Shown: positions 7,680 through 16,085, numbered from the stretch's first letter. The stretch: 64,000 nucleotides of DNA from Prevotella sp. UBA3776 (GCA_002369515.1 DFFM01000015.1:73130-137129), one strand, 5' to 3'. Translations and numbers: made by a program. Notes: generated by a model not told the origin, from the letters alone.

Positions 7680-8003
7680 ATGGAAAGTATTTGCGTCGCT
7701 TTTGTTTCCCACATGCTGGGCCTGGGTGTGATGACGAAGAAAGAACTGGAGGCCCGCAACGTCAAACTCATTGAAGAGATAGCGGAGCGCACCATTGCCA
7801 TCGAGAAGGGCGTTGAAGACTTGGTCAATGCCCGAAAACTGGCCAATAAAATAGACGATGAACACCCGAAGGCCATTGCCTATCACGACACGGTTGAACC
7901 CAAACTCGACAGCATTCGCTACCAGATTGACAAACTGGAGCTGATTGTCGATGACTCGCTCTGGCCTCTGCCCAAGTACCGCGAACTGCTGTTCATCAGG
8001 TAA
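7680..8003 (+). pseudogene. glnN: remnant of type III glutamine synthetase, C-terminal part only
   Basis: The frame ends with IRYQIDKLELIVDDSLWPLPKYRELLFIR, preceded by a helical region (LIEEIAERTIAIEKG). This matches the extreme C-terminus of type III glutamine synthetase from Bacteroidetes, a protein of about 730 residues. Only the last 90 or so residues are present. The sequence upstream, including the whole gap back to 7033, has no recognisable GS sequence, so the 5' end is deleted rather than frameshifted. An ATG at 7680 or an earlier TTG could in theory express a short protein, but without any catalytic residue. The exact 5' limit of homology (about 7740) is an estimate. Confidence 0.6.
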
Positions 8004-8021
8004 TCAAAAGGCCCCTGAGGG

Positions 8022-8105
8022 GTTACGGTTTACGGTTTACAGTTTAGAGTTTCGATTTACAATTCTTCTGTAAACTGTCAACCGTAAACTGTAAACTATA
8101 AACCA
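8022..8105. repeat. inverted and tandem GTTTACAG repeats
   Basis: GGTTTACGGTTTACAGTTTA is followed about 50 bases later by its near reverse complement (CCGTAAACTGTAAACTATAA), so the block is both tandem and a large hairpin. It runs directly into the short palindromic element at 8105-8132. Confidence 0.65.
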
Positions 8106-8132
8106 GCCCCTACGAGGGGATGACTGGGGGCT
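8105..8132. repeat. short G/C-run palindromic element at the end of the zinc-ribbon gene
   Basis: The sequence AGCCCCTACGAGGGGATGAC followed by TGGGGGCT has the end signature of the larger elements. On the minus strand the boundary TAGCCCCC supplies the TAG stop codon of the zinc-ribbon gene. Confidence 0.55.
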
Positions 8133-8424
8133 AAGTCCAGAATTCCTTTTCGCCCGTGGGCTCCATCCTTCCGCCGCACTTGGGGCATGTCTTTTTGTCC
8201 CAGATTCTGATGCGGTCGCTGCCGCAGTGCAGGCACAGGCGCCCCACTTCGCTGTTGAACGACGGGGCCACATCGCCAATGATGCCGCCGACCACCAACT
8301 GCTGAATGGTGTGGCAGTCGGGACAGCTAACGGCCGTTATTTGCTGGCGGAAAAGCCCGCGGCCTTCATAGACCTCGGACGTGTAGCCACATGCGCTGCA
8401 TCGGTATTTCTTCTTCCACGACAT
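8131..8424 (-). CDS. small zinc-ribbon protein
   Basis: The 97-residue protein carries four CxxC pairs: CSAC, CPDC, CLHC and CPKC. This gives two predicted zinc-ribbon knuckles with a hydrophobic, glycine-rich segment (LVVGGIIGDVAP) in between. There is no signal peptide. Such double-ribbon proteins are often nucleic-acid or protein-binding accessory factors, but I cannot name the function. It is transcribed alone, divergently from the fucose-isomerase-like gene. Its stop codon coincides with the edge of a palindromic element. Confidence 0.72.
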   Translation of the reverse strand: MSWKKKYRCSACGYTSEVYEGRGLFRQQITAVSCPDCHTIQQLVVGGIIGDVAPSFNSEVGRLCLHCGSDRIRIWDKKTCPKCGGRMEPTGEKEFWT

Positions 8425-8429
8425 GGGGG

Positions 8430-8503
8430 TAGTGTTTACAGTTTACAGTTTATGGTTTATGGTTTACAGTTTATGGTTTACTGTTTACGTTTACGTTTAC
8501 GTT
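8430..8503. repeat. degenerate tandem repeat, GTTTACAGTTTA(T)G unit
   Basis: Nine or so imperfect copies of a 6-8 bp unit (GTTTAC, GTTTATG) lie in the leader of the zinc-ribbon gene, between its promoter and its start codon. Confidence 0.7.
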
Positions 8504-8504
8504 G

Positions 8505-8512
8505 CAAAAATA
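8505..8512 (-). promoter_or_regulatory. -7 box TATTTTTG for the zinc-ribbon gene
   Basis: CAAAAATA on the plus strand reads TATTTTTG on the minus strand. It lies 80 bases before the start codon, with the GTTTAC repeat as the leader, and is divergent from the promoter at 8524-8553. Confidence 0.45.
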
Positions 8513-8523
8513 CACAATAATCA

Positions 8524-8553
8524 TTGGCCGCACAAATCTTTTTCGTATTTTTG
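8524..8553 (+). promoter_or_regulatory. promoter of the fucose-isomerase-like gene
   Basis: TTG at 8524-8526 and TATTTTTG at 8546-8553 are separated by 19 bases, as expected for the Bacteroidetes -33/-7 promoter. The start codon follows 41 bases later. Confidence 0.55.
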
Positions 8554-8594
8554 CAGCGAATAACCAAAACAACCCCATCGACTAGCCAAAAGCA

Positions 8595-9824
8595 ATGATT
8601 GCCATCTATACACTCACATCGGAACTTCACGACGCGCAGGCTGTAGGAGCAGCCACGCACGAGTTTCTGGAAAGTCTGCGAACGGACTATACGCTGCTCT
8701 CGACCGACTATTCCTCCTTCGGACAGCATGCACTCGACCTTATCTACGTTCGGACGGGAGGCACGGAGGGCATCTTCAAGCGGCTGCTGCCCCAGTTGCA
8801 CGAGCAGACCCGCCGTCCGTTCTATCTGCTCACGTCGGGCAAAAGCAATTCGCTGGCGGCCTCGATGGAGATTCTGTCCTACCTGCGCCAGCAGGGACTT
8901 CGCGGTGAAATCATCCACGGCGATGCCGAGTATATCCGCCGCCGCATAGGGGTGCTCGCCCTTGCGGGCGAAACGCTGACGAAGCTGCGCGGTAGCCGTC
9001 TAGGCGTGGTGGGCCTGCCTTCGGACTGGCTCATTGCCAGCAGTGCCGACCGTGCTGCCGTAGGCGACAGACTGGGCATAGAGCTGGTGGACGTTCCGAT
9101 GGAGGAGGTGACAGCCCCCCTCTTATCTCAGGCCCCCTTCTCATCCCCCCTGGGGGGGAAGTCCCAACTTGCGGAAAGTCTCTCCCCCCAGGGGGAGTCG
9201 GAGGGGGCTCTGGAGGGGGCAAAGGCCATCTACCGTGCGCTGCGCATGGTGGTGGATCGCCATCAGCTGCAGGGGTTCACCCTTCGTTGTTTCGACCTGC
9301 TTACGGCTGTCCGCAACACCGGCTGCTGGGCGTTGGCGAAACTCAACAGCGAGGGCATCGTGGCCGGTTGCGAAGGTGATGTGCCCGCCTTGCTCTCCAT
9401 GGCCATTGGGAATGCGCTGACGGGCGTCTCGGGGTTTCAGGCCAATCCGGCCTCCATCGATCCCGTCAAGGGGGAGATGGTTTTCGCCCACTGCACCATA
9501 CCGCTCAACATGGTGGAAAGCTACGAGCTGGACACCCATTTCGAATCGGGCATCGGCGTGGGCATTCGCGGATACATGAAGCCCGGACCGGTGACCGTCT
9601 TCAAGGTGGCGGGCGACTTGAAGCGTTGCTTCGTGGCCGAGGGCGAACTGACAAGAAACCAGGCTGAGCCCAACCTCTGCCGCACACAGCAGGTGGTGCG
9701 TTTGGCTGATGCGACGCAGACAAACTATTTCCTCACCGAGCCCATTGGCAATCACCACATCGTTCTGCCGGGCCACCATGCAGATGTGTTGAAGGAGGTA
9801 TTTTTCATGCAGGACGTAAACTGA
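8595..9824 (+). CDS. L-fucose isomerase-like protein with an in-frame repeat insertion
   Basis: The 409-residue protein resembles the COG2407 fucose/arabinose-isomerase-like family: an N-terminal alpha/beta domain (MIAIYTLTSELHDAQ, YLLTSGKSNSLAASMEIL) and a C-terminal domain with CFDLLTAVRNTGCWALAKLN and GCEGDVPALLSMAIGNALTG. The acidic residues of these motifs are candidate metal ligands. It probably acts in sugar metabolism, but the substrate cannot be told. Residues about 173-209 (peptide core SSPLGGKSQLAESLSPQGES) are encoded by a G/C-run palindromic element. Without it the protein would be about 372 residues with continuous homology on both sides. It precedes a polygalacturonase gene by 55 bases, which suggests a shared role in pectin or sugar use. 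Confidence 0.8.
   Translation: MIAIYTLTSELHDAQAVGAATHEFLESLRTDYTLLSTDYSSFGQHALDLIYVRTGGTEGIFKRLLPQLHEQTRRPFYLLTSGKSNSLAASMEILSYLRQQGLRGEIIHGDAEYIRRRIGVLALAGETLTKLRGSRLGVVGLPSDWLIASSADRAAVGDRLGIELVDVPMEEVTAPLLSQAPFSSPLGGKSQLAESLSPQGESEGALEGAKAIYRALRMVVDRHQLQGFTLRCFDLLTAVRNTGCWALAKLNSEGIVAGCEGDVPALLSMAIGNALTGVSGFQANPASIDPVKGEMVFAHCTIPLNMVESYELDTHFESGIGVGIRGYMKPGPVTVFKVAGDLKRCFVAEGELTRNQAEPNLCRTQQVVRLADATQTNYFLTEPIGNHHIVLPGHHADVLKEVFFMQDVN
9113..9220. repeat. G/C-run palindromic element, copy C (translated inside the fucose-isomerase-like gene)
   Basis: The element begins AGCCCCCCTCTTATC and ends GGAGTCGGAGGGGGCT, followed by a short repeated tail (CTGGAGGGGGC). It shares its core with copy A, in the same orientation relative to the host gene and in the same reading frame. 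It has no stop codon in that frame. Confidence 0.87.
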
Positions 9825-9879
9825 ATGTGGCTCGGAGCACAAATGGAACTAATCACATAAAACAACAAATAGACGAATC

Positions 9880-11286
9880 ATGAAGAAAATGTTAATGGCC
9901 AGCCTCTTGATGCTGGCAACCCTCACGGCAAATGCGACCAACTATGCCGACTATTACCAGAACCTTCCCGTTCAGATGCAGCAGGTGTCGGCTCCTCAGA
10001 TTCCTGAGCTGACCGTCAGACTGACAGACTTCGGCGCTAAAGGCGACGGCGTGACAGACAATACGGAGGCCTTCAGAAAAGCCATCAGCCAGCTCAGCAA
10101 ACAGGGCGGTGGACACCTGGTGGTGCCTGCCGGCGTGTGGCTCACGGGACTCATCTCGCTGAAGGACAACATCGACCTGCACTTGGAGCGCAACGCCCTC
10201 ATCATGGCCACGCCCGACAAGCTGAAGCATCTGAAGACAGACAAACAGACAGGCGAGCGCGACAGCCGCGCCACACCTCTCATCAATGCCAGCAAGCGCA
10301 AGAACATCAGCATCACTGGCGAAGGCATCATCGACGGCAATGGCAAGTGGTGGCGGCCCGTGAAACGCGGCAAGGTGAGCGACACGGAGTGGAACCAGTT
10401 TCGCAGCATGGGCGGCACGGTGAGCGAGAAAGGCGATTTGTGGTATCCGTTCGGGCTGAAAAACTTCCCCAACATCACGCAGAACATGGAAAAAGAAGAG
10501 AATCTGCGTATGCACATGGTGCGCTTCACCGACTGCGAGAATGTGCTGGTGAGCGGTGTTACTCTGCAGAATTCGCCCCGTTTCCATTTCGTACCCCAGC
10601 GCTGCCGCAACGTGATCATCGACGGTGTGACGGTGCGCTGTCCGTGGAACGCCCAGAACGGTGACGCCATCGACATTGGTCAGTGCAAGAGCGTGCTGAT
10701 TGTGAACAACACCATCGACTGCGGCGACGACGGCATCTGCATGAAAGGCGGAGCCGGAGCAAAAGCCGTGGCCGACGGTCCCTGTGAGGACATTCTCATC
10801 GAGAACAACATTGTTTTCCATGCCCACGGCGGATTCGTCATCGGCTCAGAGTTCTCGGGCGGCATGAAGAACATCGTGGTGCGCAACAATACCTTCAGCG
10901 GCACTGACACCGGGCTGCGATTCAAGAGTGCTGTGGGGCGCGGTGGCACTACCGAGAAAATATTCATCTCCAACATCGTGATGAACGACATCAAGGACGA
11001 GGCCATCGTGTTTGAAACCACTTACTTCGACAACCATGTAGGGGCGAAGCAACCCGACGGCAAACCCGTGAAGCAGGAGTTTGTGCCCAACTTCACCGAC
11101 ATACACATCAGCAACGTGGTGTGCCGAGGCGCAAAGACGGGCATCAAGGCCCAGGGTGCCAAGGGCATGATTCACGGCATCGACATCAGCAACACCACCA
11201 TTTTTTACACGCAAAAAGCCTCGGACATTGGCCCAGACTGCGACATAAAACTCACGAATGTCAATCTGGTGACTTTCGAGAAATAA
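9880..11286 (+). CDS. glycoside hydrolase family 28 (polygalacturonase-like), secreted
   Basis: This 468-residue protein has a signal peptide (MKKMLMASLLMLATLTANA) and a right-handed beta-helix. The start of the helix is marked by DFGAKGDGVTDNTEAF. GH28 catalytic motifs are visible: NTIDCGDDGICMKGG (the acidic pair, residues about 277-290), AHGGFVIGSE and DTGLRFKSAVGRGG (equivalent of R-I/F-K). It should hydrolyse galacturonan or rhamnogalacturonan linkages in the periplasm. The 55-base gap after the fucose-isomerase-like gene suggests one transcript. No SusC/D genes lie nearby, so it is not part of a visible polysaccharide-utilisation locus. Confidence 0.92.
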   Translation: MKKMLMASLLMLATLTANATNYADYYQNLPVQMQQVSAPQIPELTVRLTDFGAKGDGVTDNTEAFRKAISQLSKQGGGHLVVPAGVWLTGLISLKDNIDLHLERNALIMATPDKLKHLKTDKQTGERDSRATPLINASKRKNISITGEGIIDGNGKWWRPVKRGKVSDTEWNQFRSMGGTVSEKGDLWYPFGLKNFPNITQNMEKEENLRMHMVRFTDCENVLVSGVTLQNSPRFHFVPQRCRNVIIDGVTVRCPWNAQNGDAIDIGQCKSVLIVNNTIDCGDDGICMKGGAGAKAVADGPCEDILIENNIVFHAHGGFVIGSEFSGGMKNIVVRNNTFSGTDTGLRFKSAVGRGGTTEKIFISNIVMNDIKDEAIVFETTYFDNHVGAKQPDGKPVKQEFVPNFTDIHISNVVCRGAKTGIKAQGAKGMIHGIDISNTTIFYTQKASDIGPDCDIKLTNVNLVTFEK

Positions 11287-11335
11287 TCAGCCTACTCAGT
11301 ATCGTTTTGGTCGTTTGCTGTCGGCTTTTAAATAG

Positions 11336-11418
11336 AAAACAGGGAAAAACAAGAAAAACAGAGAAAAACCGAATCAACATAATTGTTTTTCTCTGTTTTT
11401 CTTGTTTTTCCCTGTTTT
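11336..11418. terminator. 33-bp perfect inverted repeat after the GH28 gene
   Basis: Two 33-base arms (AAAACAGGGAAAAACAAGAA and on, against TTTTTCTCTGTTTTTCTTGT and on) match perfectly with a 17-base loop. It may act as a terminator, but the arms are far longer than needed and relatives occur at 20410-20455, 36511-36568 and 46020-46125, so it is also a dispersed repeat. Confidence 0.6.
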
Positions 11419-11472
11419 ATTGAATACCCCCATTCCTGTTAAATAGGTATATATCATCCAAGTAAAAGAGCC

Positions 11473-11517
11473 GAAGGAGGATTTCCCCCAATTGTTTAGG
11501 GAAAATCCTCCTTCAGT
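11473..11517. terminator. hairpin, GAAGGAGGAT stem
   Basis: GAAGGAGGATTTCCC pairs with GGGAAAATCCTCCTTC with one bulged base. It sits between the GH28 gene and the promoter of the next gene and may be a second terminator. The stem holds an anti-Shine-Dalgarno-like stretch, which may be chance. Confidence 0.5.
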
Positions 11518-11530
11518 TTAGGCATAATCC

Positions 11531-11562
11531 TTTTCGGGGCTACAAAAAACGCTGTATCTTTG
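11531..11562 (+). promoter_or_regulatory. promoter of the His-rich secreted protein
   Basis: TTTTC at 11531 and TATCTTTG at 11555-11562 are 19 bases apart. The start codon at 11633 leaves a leader of about 65 bases. Confidence 0.55.
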
Positions 11563-11632
11563 CCGATGAAAAAAGGAAGAAACAATAAAGACTTTCATAA
11601 AAAATGTATAACCCTTAAAAACCGAAAAGATT

Positions 11633-11989
11633 ATGAAGAAAATGCTGATTGTTGCCATGATGATGACGATAGCCATCTCGGCAAGCGCCATAACAAGAAA
11701 CGAAGCACGTCTGATGACCGACCGCATGGCTTACGAGCTGCGACTCGACAAGCGTCAGTACAGTGAAGTGTATCACATCAACCTCCACTATGCACCGGGC
11801 ACTGCCCACAAGACCCATGCCATGGCGCGAGTGCTTTCTCCCCGTCAGTTTGACAAGTACATGGCCATGAAGCGCCACGCACACGTAGCTCCGGTTGCTG
11901 TGCGCCACGGGGTGCATGCTCCCAAGGTCCGCCATCATGCCCACAGGGTGGCTCCGGCTCGTCACCATCGCGTTGCCGCCCGCTGGTAA
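11633..11989 (+). CDS. small secreted His-rich protein
   Basis: The 118-residue protein has a signal peptide (MKKMLIVAMMMTIAISASA). A helical part follows (DRMAYELRLDKRQYSEVYHINLHY), similar in style to the periplasmic Spy/LTXXQ-type helices of Bacteroidetes. The C-terminal 45 residues are rich in His, Arg, Ala and Val (RHHAHRVAPARHHRVAARW). The tail suggests metal or nucleic-acid binding, but this is inference. It is a single-gene unit with its own promoter and a hairpin terminator after it. Its function is not known to me. Confidence 0.7.
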   Translation: MKKMLIVAMMMTIAISASAITRNEARLMTDRMAYELRLDKRQYSEVYHINLHYAPGTAHKTHAMARVLSPRQFDKYMAMKRHAHVAPVAVRHGVHAPKVRHHAHRVAPARHHRVAARW

Positions 11990-12095
11990 GCGTGACTGGA
12001 TGGCAAAAAACAATCTGAATGCGCCCTCTAATGGTAAGTAGTAGATTGTTGTTCCATGATTCTGATTATATACCTTCACAGCGTGTGAAGTCAAA

Positions 12096-12125
12096 ACGGG
12101 GATGAGCCGTGCGGCTCGTCCCCGT
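12096..12125. terminator. hairpin terminator between convergent genes
   Basis: ACGGGGATGAGCCG pairs with CGGCTCGTCCCCGT (one G-T pair) over a two-base loop, followed by a T-rich stretch. It can serve the His-rich gene on the plus strand and the ABC exporter on the minus strand. Confidence 0.7.
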
Positions 12126-12166
12126 AGTTTGTTTTATGTGGTCAAGAGTCTCTTGACGCTCCACCT

Positions 12167-14080
12167 TTAACTCAGCAAAGAGTTGTCGCCCGTGTAGAGC
12201 TGATAGTATTTGCCGCGCAGGGCGAGCAACTGCTCGTGGTTGCCTTGCTCGATGATTCGGCCGTGGTCCATCACGTTGATGATGTCGCTGTTGCGCACTG
12301 TGGAGAGTCGGTGGGCAATGACAAAGGTGGTGCGTCCGTGCATGAGCGAGTCCATGCCGCGCTGCACGAGCGACTCGGTGCGGGTGTCGATGCTGCTGGT
12401 AGCCTCGTCGAGAATCAGTACGGGCGGGTTGGCTACAGCGGCACGTGCAATGGCCAGCAGCTGACGCTCGCCCTGGCTCAGGTTCGACCCGTCGCCGGTG
12501 AGCATGGTCTGGTAGCCGTTGGCCAGGCGGCGGATGAAGTCGTCGGCCCCCACTAGTTTGGCTGCCTCCACACATTCGCGGTCGGTGGCTTCCAGCCGGC
12601 CGTAGCGTATGTTGTCGATGACGGTACCGGTGAACAGGTGGGTCTCTTGCAGCACCATGCCGAGACTGCGGCGCAGGCTGCTTTTCTGAATGTCGGCAAT
12701 GGGTATTCCGTCGAACAGGATGTGGCCGGCCTGCACGTCGTAGAAGCGGTTGATGAGGTTGATGATGGTGGTCTTTCCTGCTCCCGTTCCGCCCACGAAG
12801 GCTATTTTCTGGCCAGGGTTGGTGTTGATGTCGATGTCGAAGAGCACCTGTTTCTCGGGCACGTAGCTGAAGTCAACATCCTTGAAATCGACGTCTCCCT
12901 GAATGGGGCGTTTCTCTCCTCTCTCCTCGCTTACCCATTGTCCGTCTTTGGCCGTCCAAGTGCCTTCGTCGCGTTCGGGCTTCTCGTCGAGCAGGTCGAA
13001 CACGCGTTCGGCTCCCACCGACGCGTTGAGCACACTGTTGATTTGCTGGCTCACGTGGGCGATGGGCTGAGTGAAACTCTTGTTGAGCGTGAGGAACGCC
13101 ACGATGGTACCCAGCGAGAGGCTGAACGGTTGGAAGGCTTCTGCGGCGAAGAAATGGGCCGTGGCAGGAGCCGATGCCAATGCAATGGTGGCACCCACGA
13201 CGGCTATGAGCACATAGCCCAGGTTGCCCAGGTTGCCATTGACGGGCATCACGATGTTGGCTATGCGGTTGGCGTTGTACGAGCTGCTGCGCAGCTGTTC
13301 GTTGATGGTTTCAAACTGGCGGATGGTTTCTTCTTCGTGGCAGAACACCTTGACCACCTTCTGGCCCGTCATCATTTCCTCGATGAAACCGTTCACCTGG
13401 GCCAGGCTCTGCTGCTGCACCTTGAAGAACGAGCGCGAGCGGGCCCCCAACTTGGTGGTGGTGAACACCATGAGGGCGGCCAGCAAGATGCTCACGCACG
13501 TGAGCGGCACACTGAGCACCACCATGGAGACGAACGTCACGCAGAGGGTGATGAGCGTGTTGAACACTTGCGGCAGACTGTTGCCCACCATTTGGCGCAG
13601 GGTGTCAACGTCGTTGGTGTAGGTGGACATGACGTTTCCGTGCGAGTGGGAGTCGAAATAGCTGATGGGCAGCCGTTGCATGTGTTCGAACATGCTTTTG
13701 CGCAGCCTGAGCAGTGTGCCTTGGCTGACAAAAATCATCAGCCTGTTGTAGGTGAACGAGCAGATGACACCGAACAGCAACACCAGCCCCAGCCTGAACA
13801 GCGCCTGTGCCAGCGAGGCATACTCGGGGTTGTCGGCCTGAGTGAGCGGCACGATGTAGTCGTCGATGAGGGTGCGGGTGAACAGTGTCGAGGCCAGTGT
13901 GGTGACGCTCGAAATGATGATGCACACCATCACGGCCAAATAGGAGAACTTGTAGTTTTTCACCACATATTTGATGAGTCGCCAGAGCACTTCCTTCTTG
14001 CGGCCTTCCATTTTCTGGAATCCGGCAGCACCGCGGGGGCCTCCGCCTCGCGGGCCAAAACTGTTTTGCATTTGTCTCAT
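12167..14080 (-). CDS. ABC exporter half-transporter (permease-ATPase fusion), canonical ATPase site
   Basis: Of 637 residues, about 30-350 form six transmembrane helices and the rest an ATPase domain. Walker A is FVGGTGAGKTTI, the signature is LSQGERQLL and Walker B is VLILDEATSS, with the catalytic glutamate. The N-terminus is Gly/Arg-rich (MRQMQNSFGPRGGGPRGA). It follows the other half-transporter after 74 bases, so the two should form a heterodimeric multidrug- or lipid-type exporter in the inner membrane. The partner has a degenerate Walker B, so this subunit would supply the main hydrolytic glutamate. The substrate cannot be told. Confidence 0.92.
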   Translation of the reverse strand: MRQMQNSFGPRGGGPRGAAGFQKMEGRKKEVLWRLIKYVVKNYKFSYLAVMVCIIISSVTTLASTLFTRTLIDDYIVPLTQADNPEYASLAQALFRLGLVLLFGVICSFTYNRLMIFVSQGTLLRLRKSMFEHMQRLPISYFDSHSHGNVMSTYTNDVDTLRQMVGNSLPQVFNTLITLCVTFVSMVVLSVPLTCVSILLAALMVFTTTKLGARSRSFFKVQQQSLAQVNGFIEEMMTGQKVVKVFCHEEETIRQFETINEQLRSSSYNANRIANIVMPVNGNLGNLGYVLIAVVGATIALASAPATAHFFAAEAFQPFSLSLGTIVAFLTLNKSFTQPIAHVSQQINSVLNASVGAERVFDLLDEKPERDEGTWTAKDGQWVSEERGEKRPIQGDVDFKDVDFSYVPEKQVLFDIDINTNPGQKIAFVGGTGAGKTTIINLINRFYDVQAGHILFDGIPIADIQKSSLRRSLGMVLQETHLFTGTVIDNIRYGRLEATDRECVEAAKLVGADDFIRRLANGYQTMLTGDGSNLSQGERQLLAIARAAVANPPVLILDEATSSIDTRTESLVQRGMDSLMHGRTTFVIAHRLSTVRNSDIINVMDHGRIIEQGNHEQLLALRGKYYQLYTGDNSLLS

Positions 14081-14082
14081 TA

Positions 14083-14154
14083 TCTTGTATTATTGGGGCT
14101 TATGGGTCTTATGGGTCTTATGGGACTTATAGGCCCTATTGGACTTATGAGGTC
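14083..14154. repeat. degenerate tandem repeat, CTTATGGGT unit
   Basis: The spacer between the two exporter genes is made of about seven 9-bp units (CTTATGGGT, CTTATGGGA, CTTATAGGC and similar). It ends at the stop codon of the upstream gene. Confidence 0.75.
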
Positions 14155-15981
14155 TTATGATTTGTTTTTGGCTTCGTCAAAGTCGCCGCCGTCCTCGGTC
14201 TGTATCTTGTAGATTTCCTGATAGAGCGGATTGTTGTGGAGCAGGTTTTCGTGGGTGTCGAAACCTGTCATGCGTCCGTTGTCGAGCACCAGAATGCGGT
14301 CGCAATCCTTCACGCTCGAAATGCGCTGTGCAATGATGAGTTTGGTCATGCCTGTGAGCTCGGTCTTGAAAGCCTGGCGTATCTTGGCGTCGGTGGCCGT
14401 GTCGCAGGCACTGGTGGAGTCGTCGAGCACCAGAATCTTGGGCTTTTTCAGCAGTGCGCGGGCTATGCACAGACGCTGTTTCTGGCCTCCGCTGACGTTG
14501 GTGCCGCCCTGTTCGATGTGGGTTTTGTAGCCATCGGGCATCTGATCGATGAACTCGTCGGCTTGTGCCCAGTGGCAGGCCTGCCGACACTGTTCCAGCG
14601 TTGCGTCGGCATTGCCCCATCGCAGGTTGTCGAGAATGGTTCCCGAGAAGAGCATGTTCTGCTGAAGCACCACGCTCACGGCGTTGCGCAGCGTGGTCAG
14701 GTCGTAGTCGCGCACGTCGATGCCTCCCACCTTCAGGGTGCCGCGTGTTACGTCGTAGAGGCGGCTGATGAGTGTCACCATCGACGACTTTCCGCTGCCT
14801 GTTCCGCCAATCACACCGATGGTTTCGCCCGCGTGGATGCTGAGCGTGATGTCTTTCAGAGCGTAGTCGGGCTCGCTCTGCAGAGAGCTGAGCAGTGCCG
14901 TGAGCCGCTGGTCGCTCGGTTGTTGGGCTTTCTCTTGCTCTTGTTTCTCCGAACTGCCGTAGGCAAACCAAACATGGTCCAGTTCGATGCTTCCGTCGGG
15001 CACTTTGATGACTGCTGACGGAGGATTCTGTATGTCGGGTTCCTCGTTGATGATTTCGGCCACACGCTGGCCGCTGGCCGCACTCTGGGTGAGCATGACG
15101 AAGATCATGCTGAGCATCATGAGCGACTGCAGGATGGCCATGACGTAGGTGAAGAGCGAAGTGAGTTCGCCCGTGGAGAGTGTGCCGCCAACAATGTAGT
15201 GGGCGCCAAACCACGAGAGGGCGATGATGCAGCCATAGACCACCATGTTCATGACGGGATGGTTGTAGGCCATGAGTGTTTCGGCACGGGTGAACAGACG
15301 GTAGAGCCCCTCGGCTGCGCTGGCGAACTTGCTGTTCTCGTGGTCTTCGCGCACGAAGGCCTTCACCACCCTGATGGCCGAAATGTTCTCCTGTACGCTC
15401 TGGTTCAGTTGGTCGTACTGCTTATACACCTGGGTGAACAGCCGCGAAACGTGGCTGATGATGTAGCCCAGCGAGAACGACAGAATGAGCAGCGCCACAA
15501 TGAAGATGACGCTCAGCCGGGCATCAATCACCAGACACATGATGATGCTCAGCACCAGCCTGAACGGGGCGCGGACGGTGATGCGGAGTATTTGCTGGAA
15601 AGCGTTCTGCAGGTTGCTCACATCGGTGGTCATGCGCGTAACCAGTCCGGCAGTGGAGTATTTGTCGATGTCGGAGAACGAGAACCGCTGGATGTTGCGA
15701 TACATGGCCGACCGCACATTGCGCGCGAATCCTGTAGAGGCATACGAGGCAAAGCGGGCCGAGAGAATGCCGAACGCAAGGCTCAGGAAAGCCATGCCCA
15801 GCATGATGGCTCCGTAGAGATAGACGTTCTGAATGTTGCCGGCGGAGATGCCCTTGTCGATGAGCGAGGCCGTGACGTAGGGAATGAGCACATCGAGCAC
15901 CACTTCGCAGGCTGTGAAGATGGGTGTCAGCAGTGCCGCTTTTTTGTATTCGCCTATTTGCTGGTAAAGGGTTTTAAGCAT
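14155..15981 (-). CDS. ABC exporter half-transporter (permease-ATPase fusion), degenerate Walker B
   Basis: The 608-residue protein has six transmembrane helices (about 15-320) and an ATPase domain. Walker A is VIGGTGSGKSSMV, the signature is NVSGGQKQRLC, and Walker B is ILVLDDSTSACD. The usual catalytic Glu after the Walker B Asp is replaced by Asp, as seen in one half of heterodimeric exporters such as BmrC/BmrD. It is the first gene of a two-gene operon. A palindromic repeat at 16039-16072 lies in its leader, downstream of a promoter at 16078-16085. Confidence 0.92.
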   Translation of the reverse strand: MLKTLYQQIGEYKKAALLTPIFTACEVVLDVLIPYVTASLIDKGISAGNIQNVYLYGAIMLGMAFLSLAFGILSARFASYASTGFARNVRSAMYRNIQRFSFSDIDKYSTAGLVTRMTTDVSNLQNAFQQILRITVRAPFRLVLSIIMCLVIDARLSVIFIVALLILSFSLGYIISHVSRLFTQVYKQYDQLNQSVQENISAIRVVKAFVREDHENSKFASAAEGLYRLFTRAETLMAYNHPVMNMVVYGCIIALSWFGAHYIVGGTLSTGELTSLFTYVMAILQSLMMLSMIFVMLTQSAASGQRVAEIINEEPDIQNPPSAVIKVPDGSIELDHVWFAYGSSEKQEQEKAQQPSDQRLTALLSSLQSEPDYALKDITLSIHAGETIGVIGGTGSGKSSMVTLISRLYDVTRGTLKVGGIDVRDYDLTTLRNAVSVVLQQNMLFSGTILDNLRWGNADATLEQCRQACHWAQADEFIDQMPDGYKTHIEQGGTNVSGGQKQRLCIARALLKKPKILVLDDSTSACDTATDAKIRQAFKTELTGMTKLIIAQRISSVKDCDRILVLDNGRMTGFDTHENLLHNNPLYQEIYKIQTEDGGDFDEAKNKS

Positions 15982-16038
15982 GTTGGTTTTTGGGAAGGTT
16001 TCTGTTCGGAGTGAAATGAAAGCCCACCTCTCTTCTTT

Positions 16039-16072
16039 TTCCCCAACTGGGGGGAGCTGGAGGGGGCGTTTG
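16039..16072. repeat. short G/C-run palindromic element in the exporter leader
   Basis: TTCCCCAACTGGGGGGAGCT followed by GGAGGGGGCG resembles the ends of the larger elements. On the minus strand it would be transcribed as part of the leader of the exporter operon. Confidence 0.5.
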
Positions 16073-16077
16073 GGTTA

Positions 16078-16085
16078 CAAAAGTA
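16078..16085 (-). promoter_or_regulatory. -7 box TACTTTTG for the ABC exporter operon
   Basis: CAAAAGTA on the plus strand is TACTTTTG on the minus strand, about 97 bases before the start codon at 15981. Confidence 0.5.
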
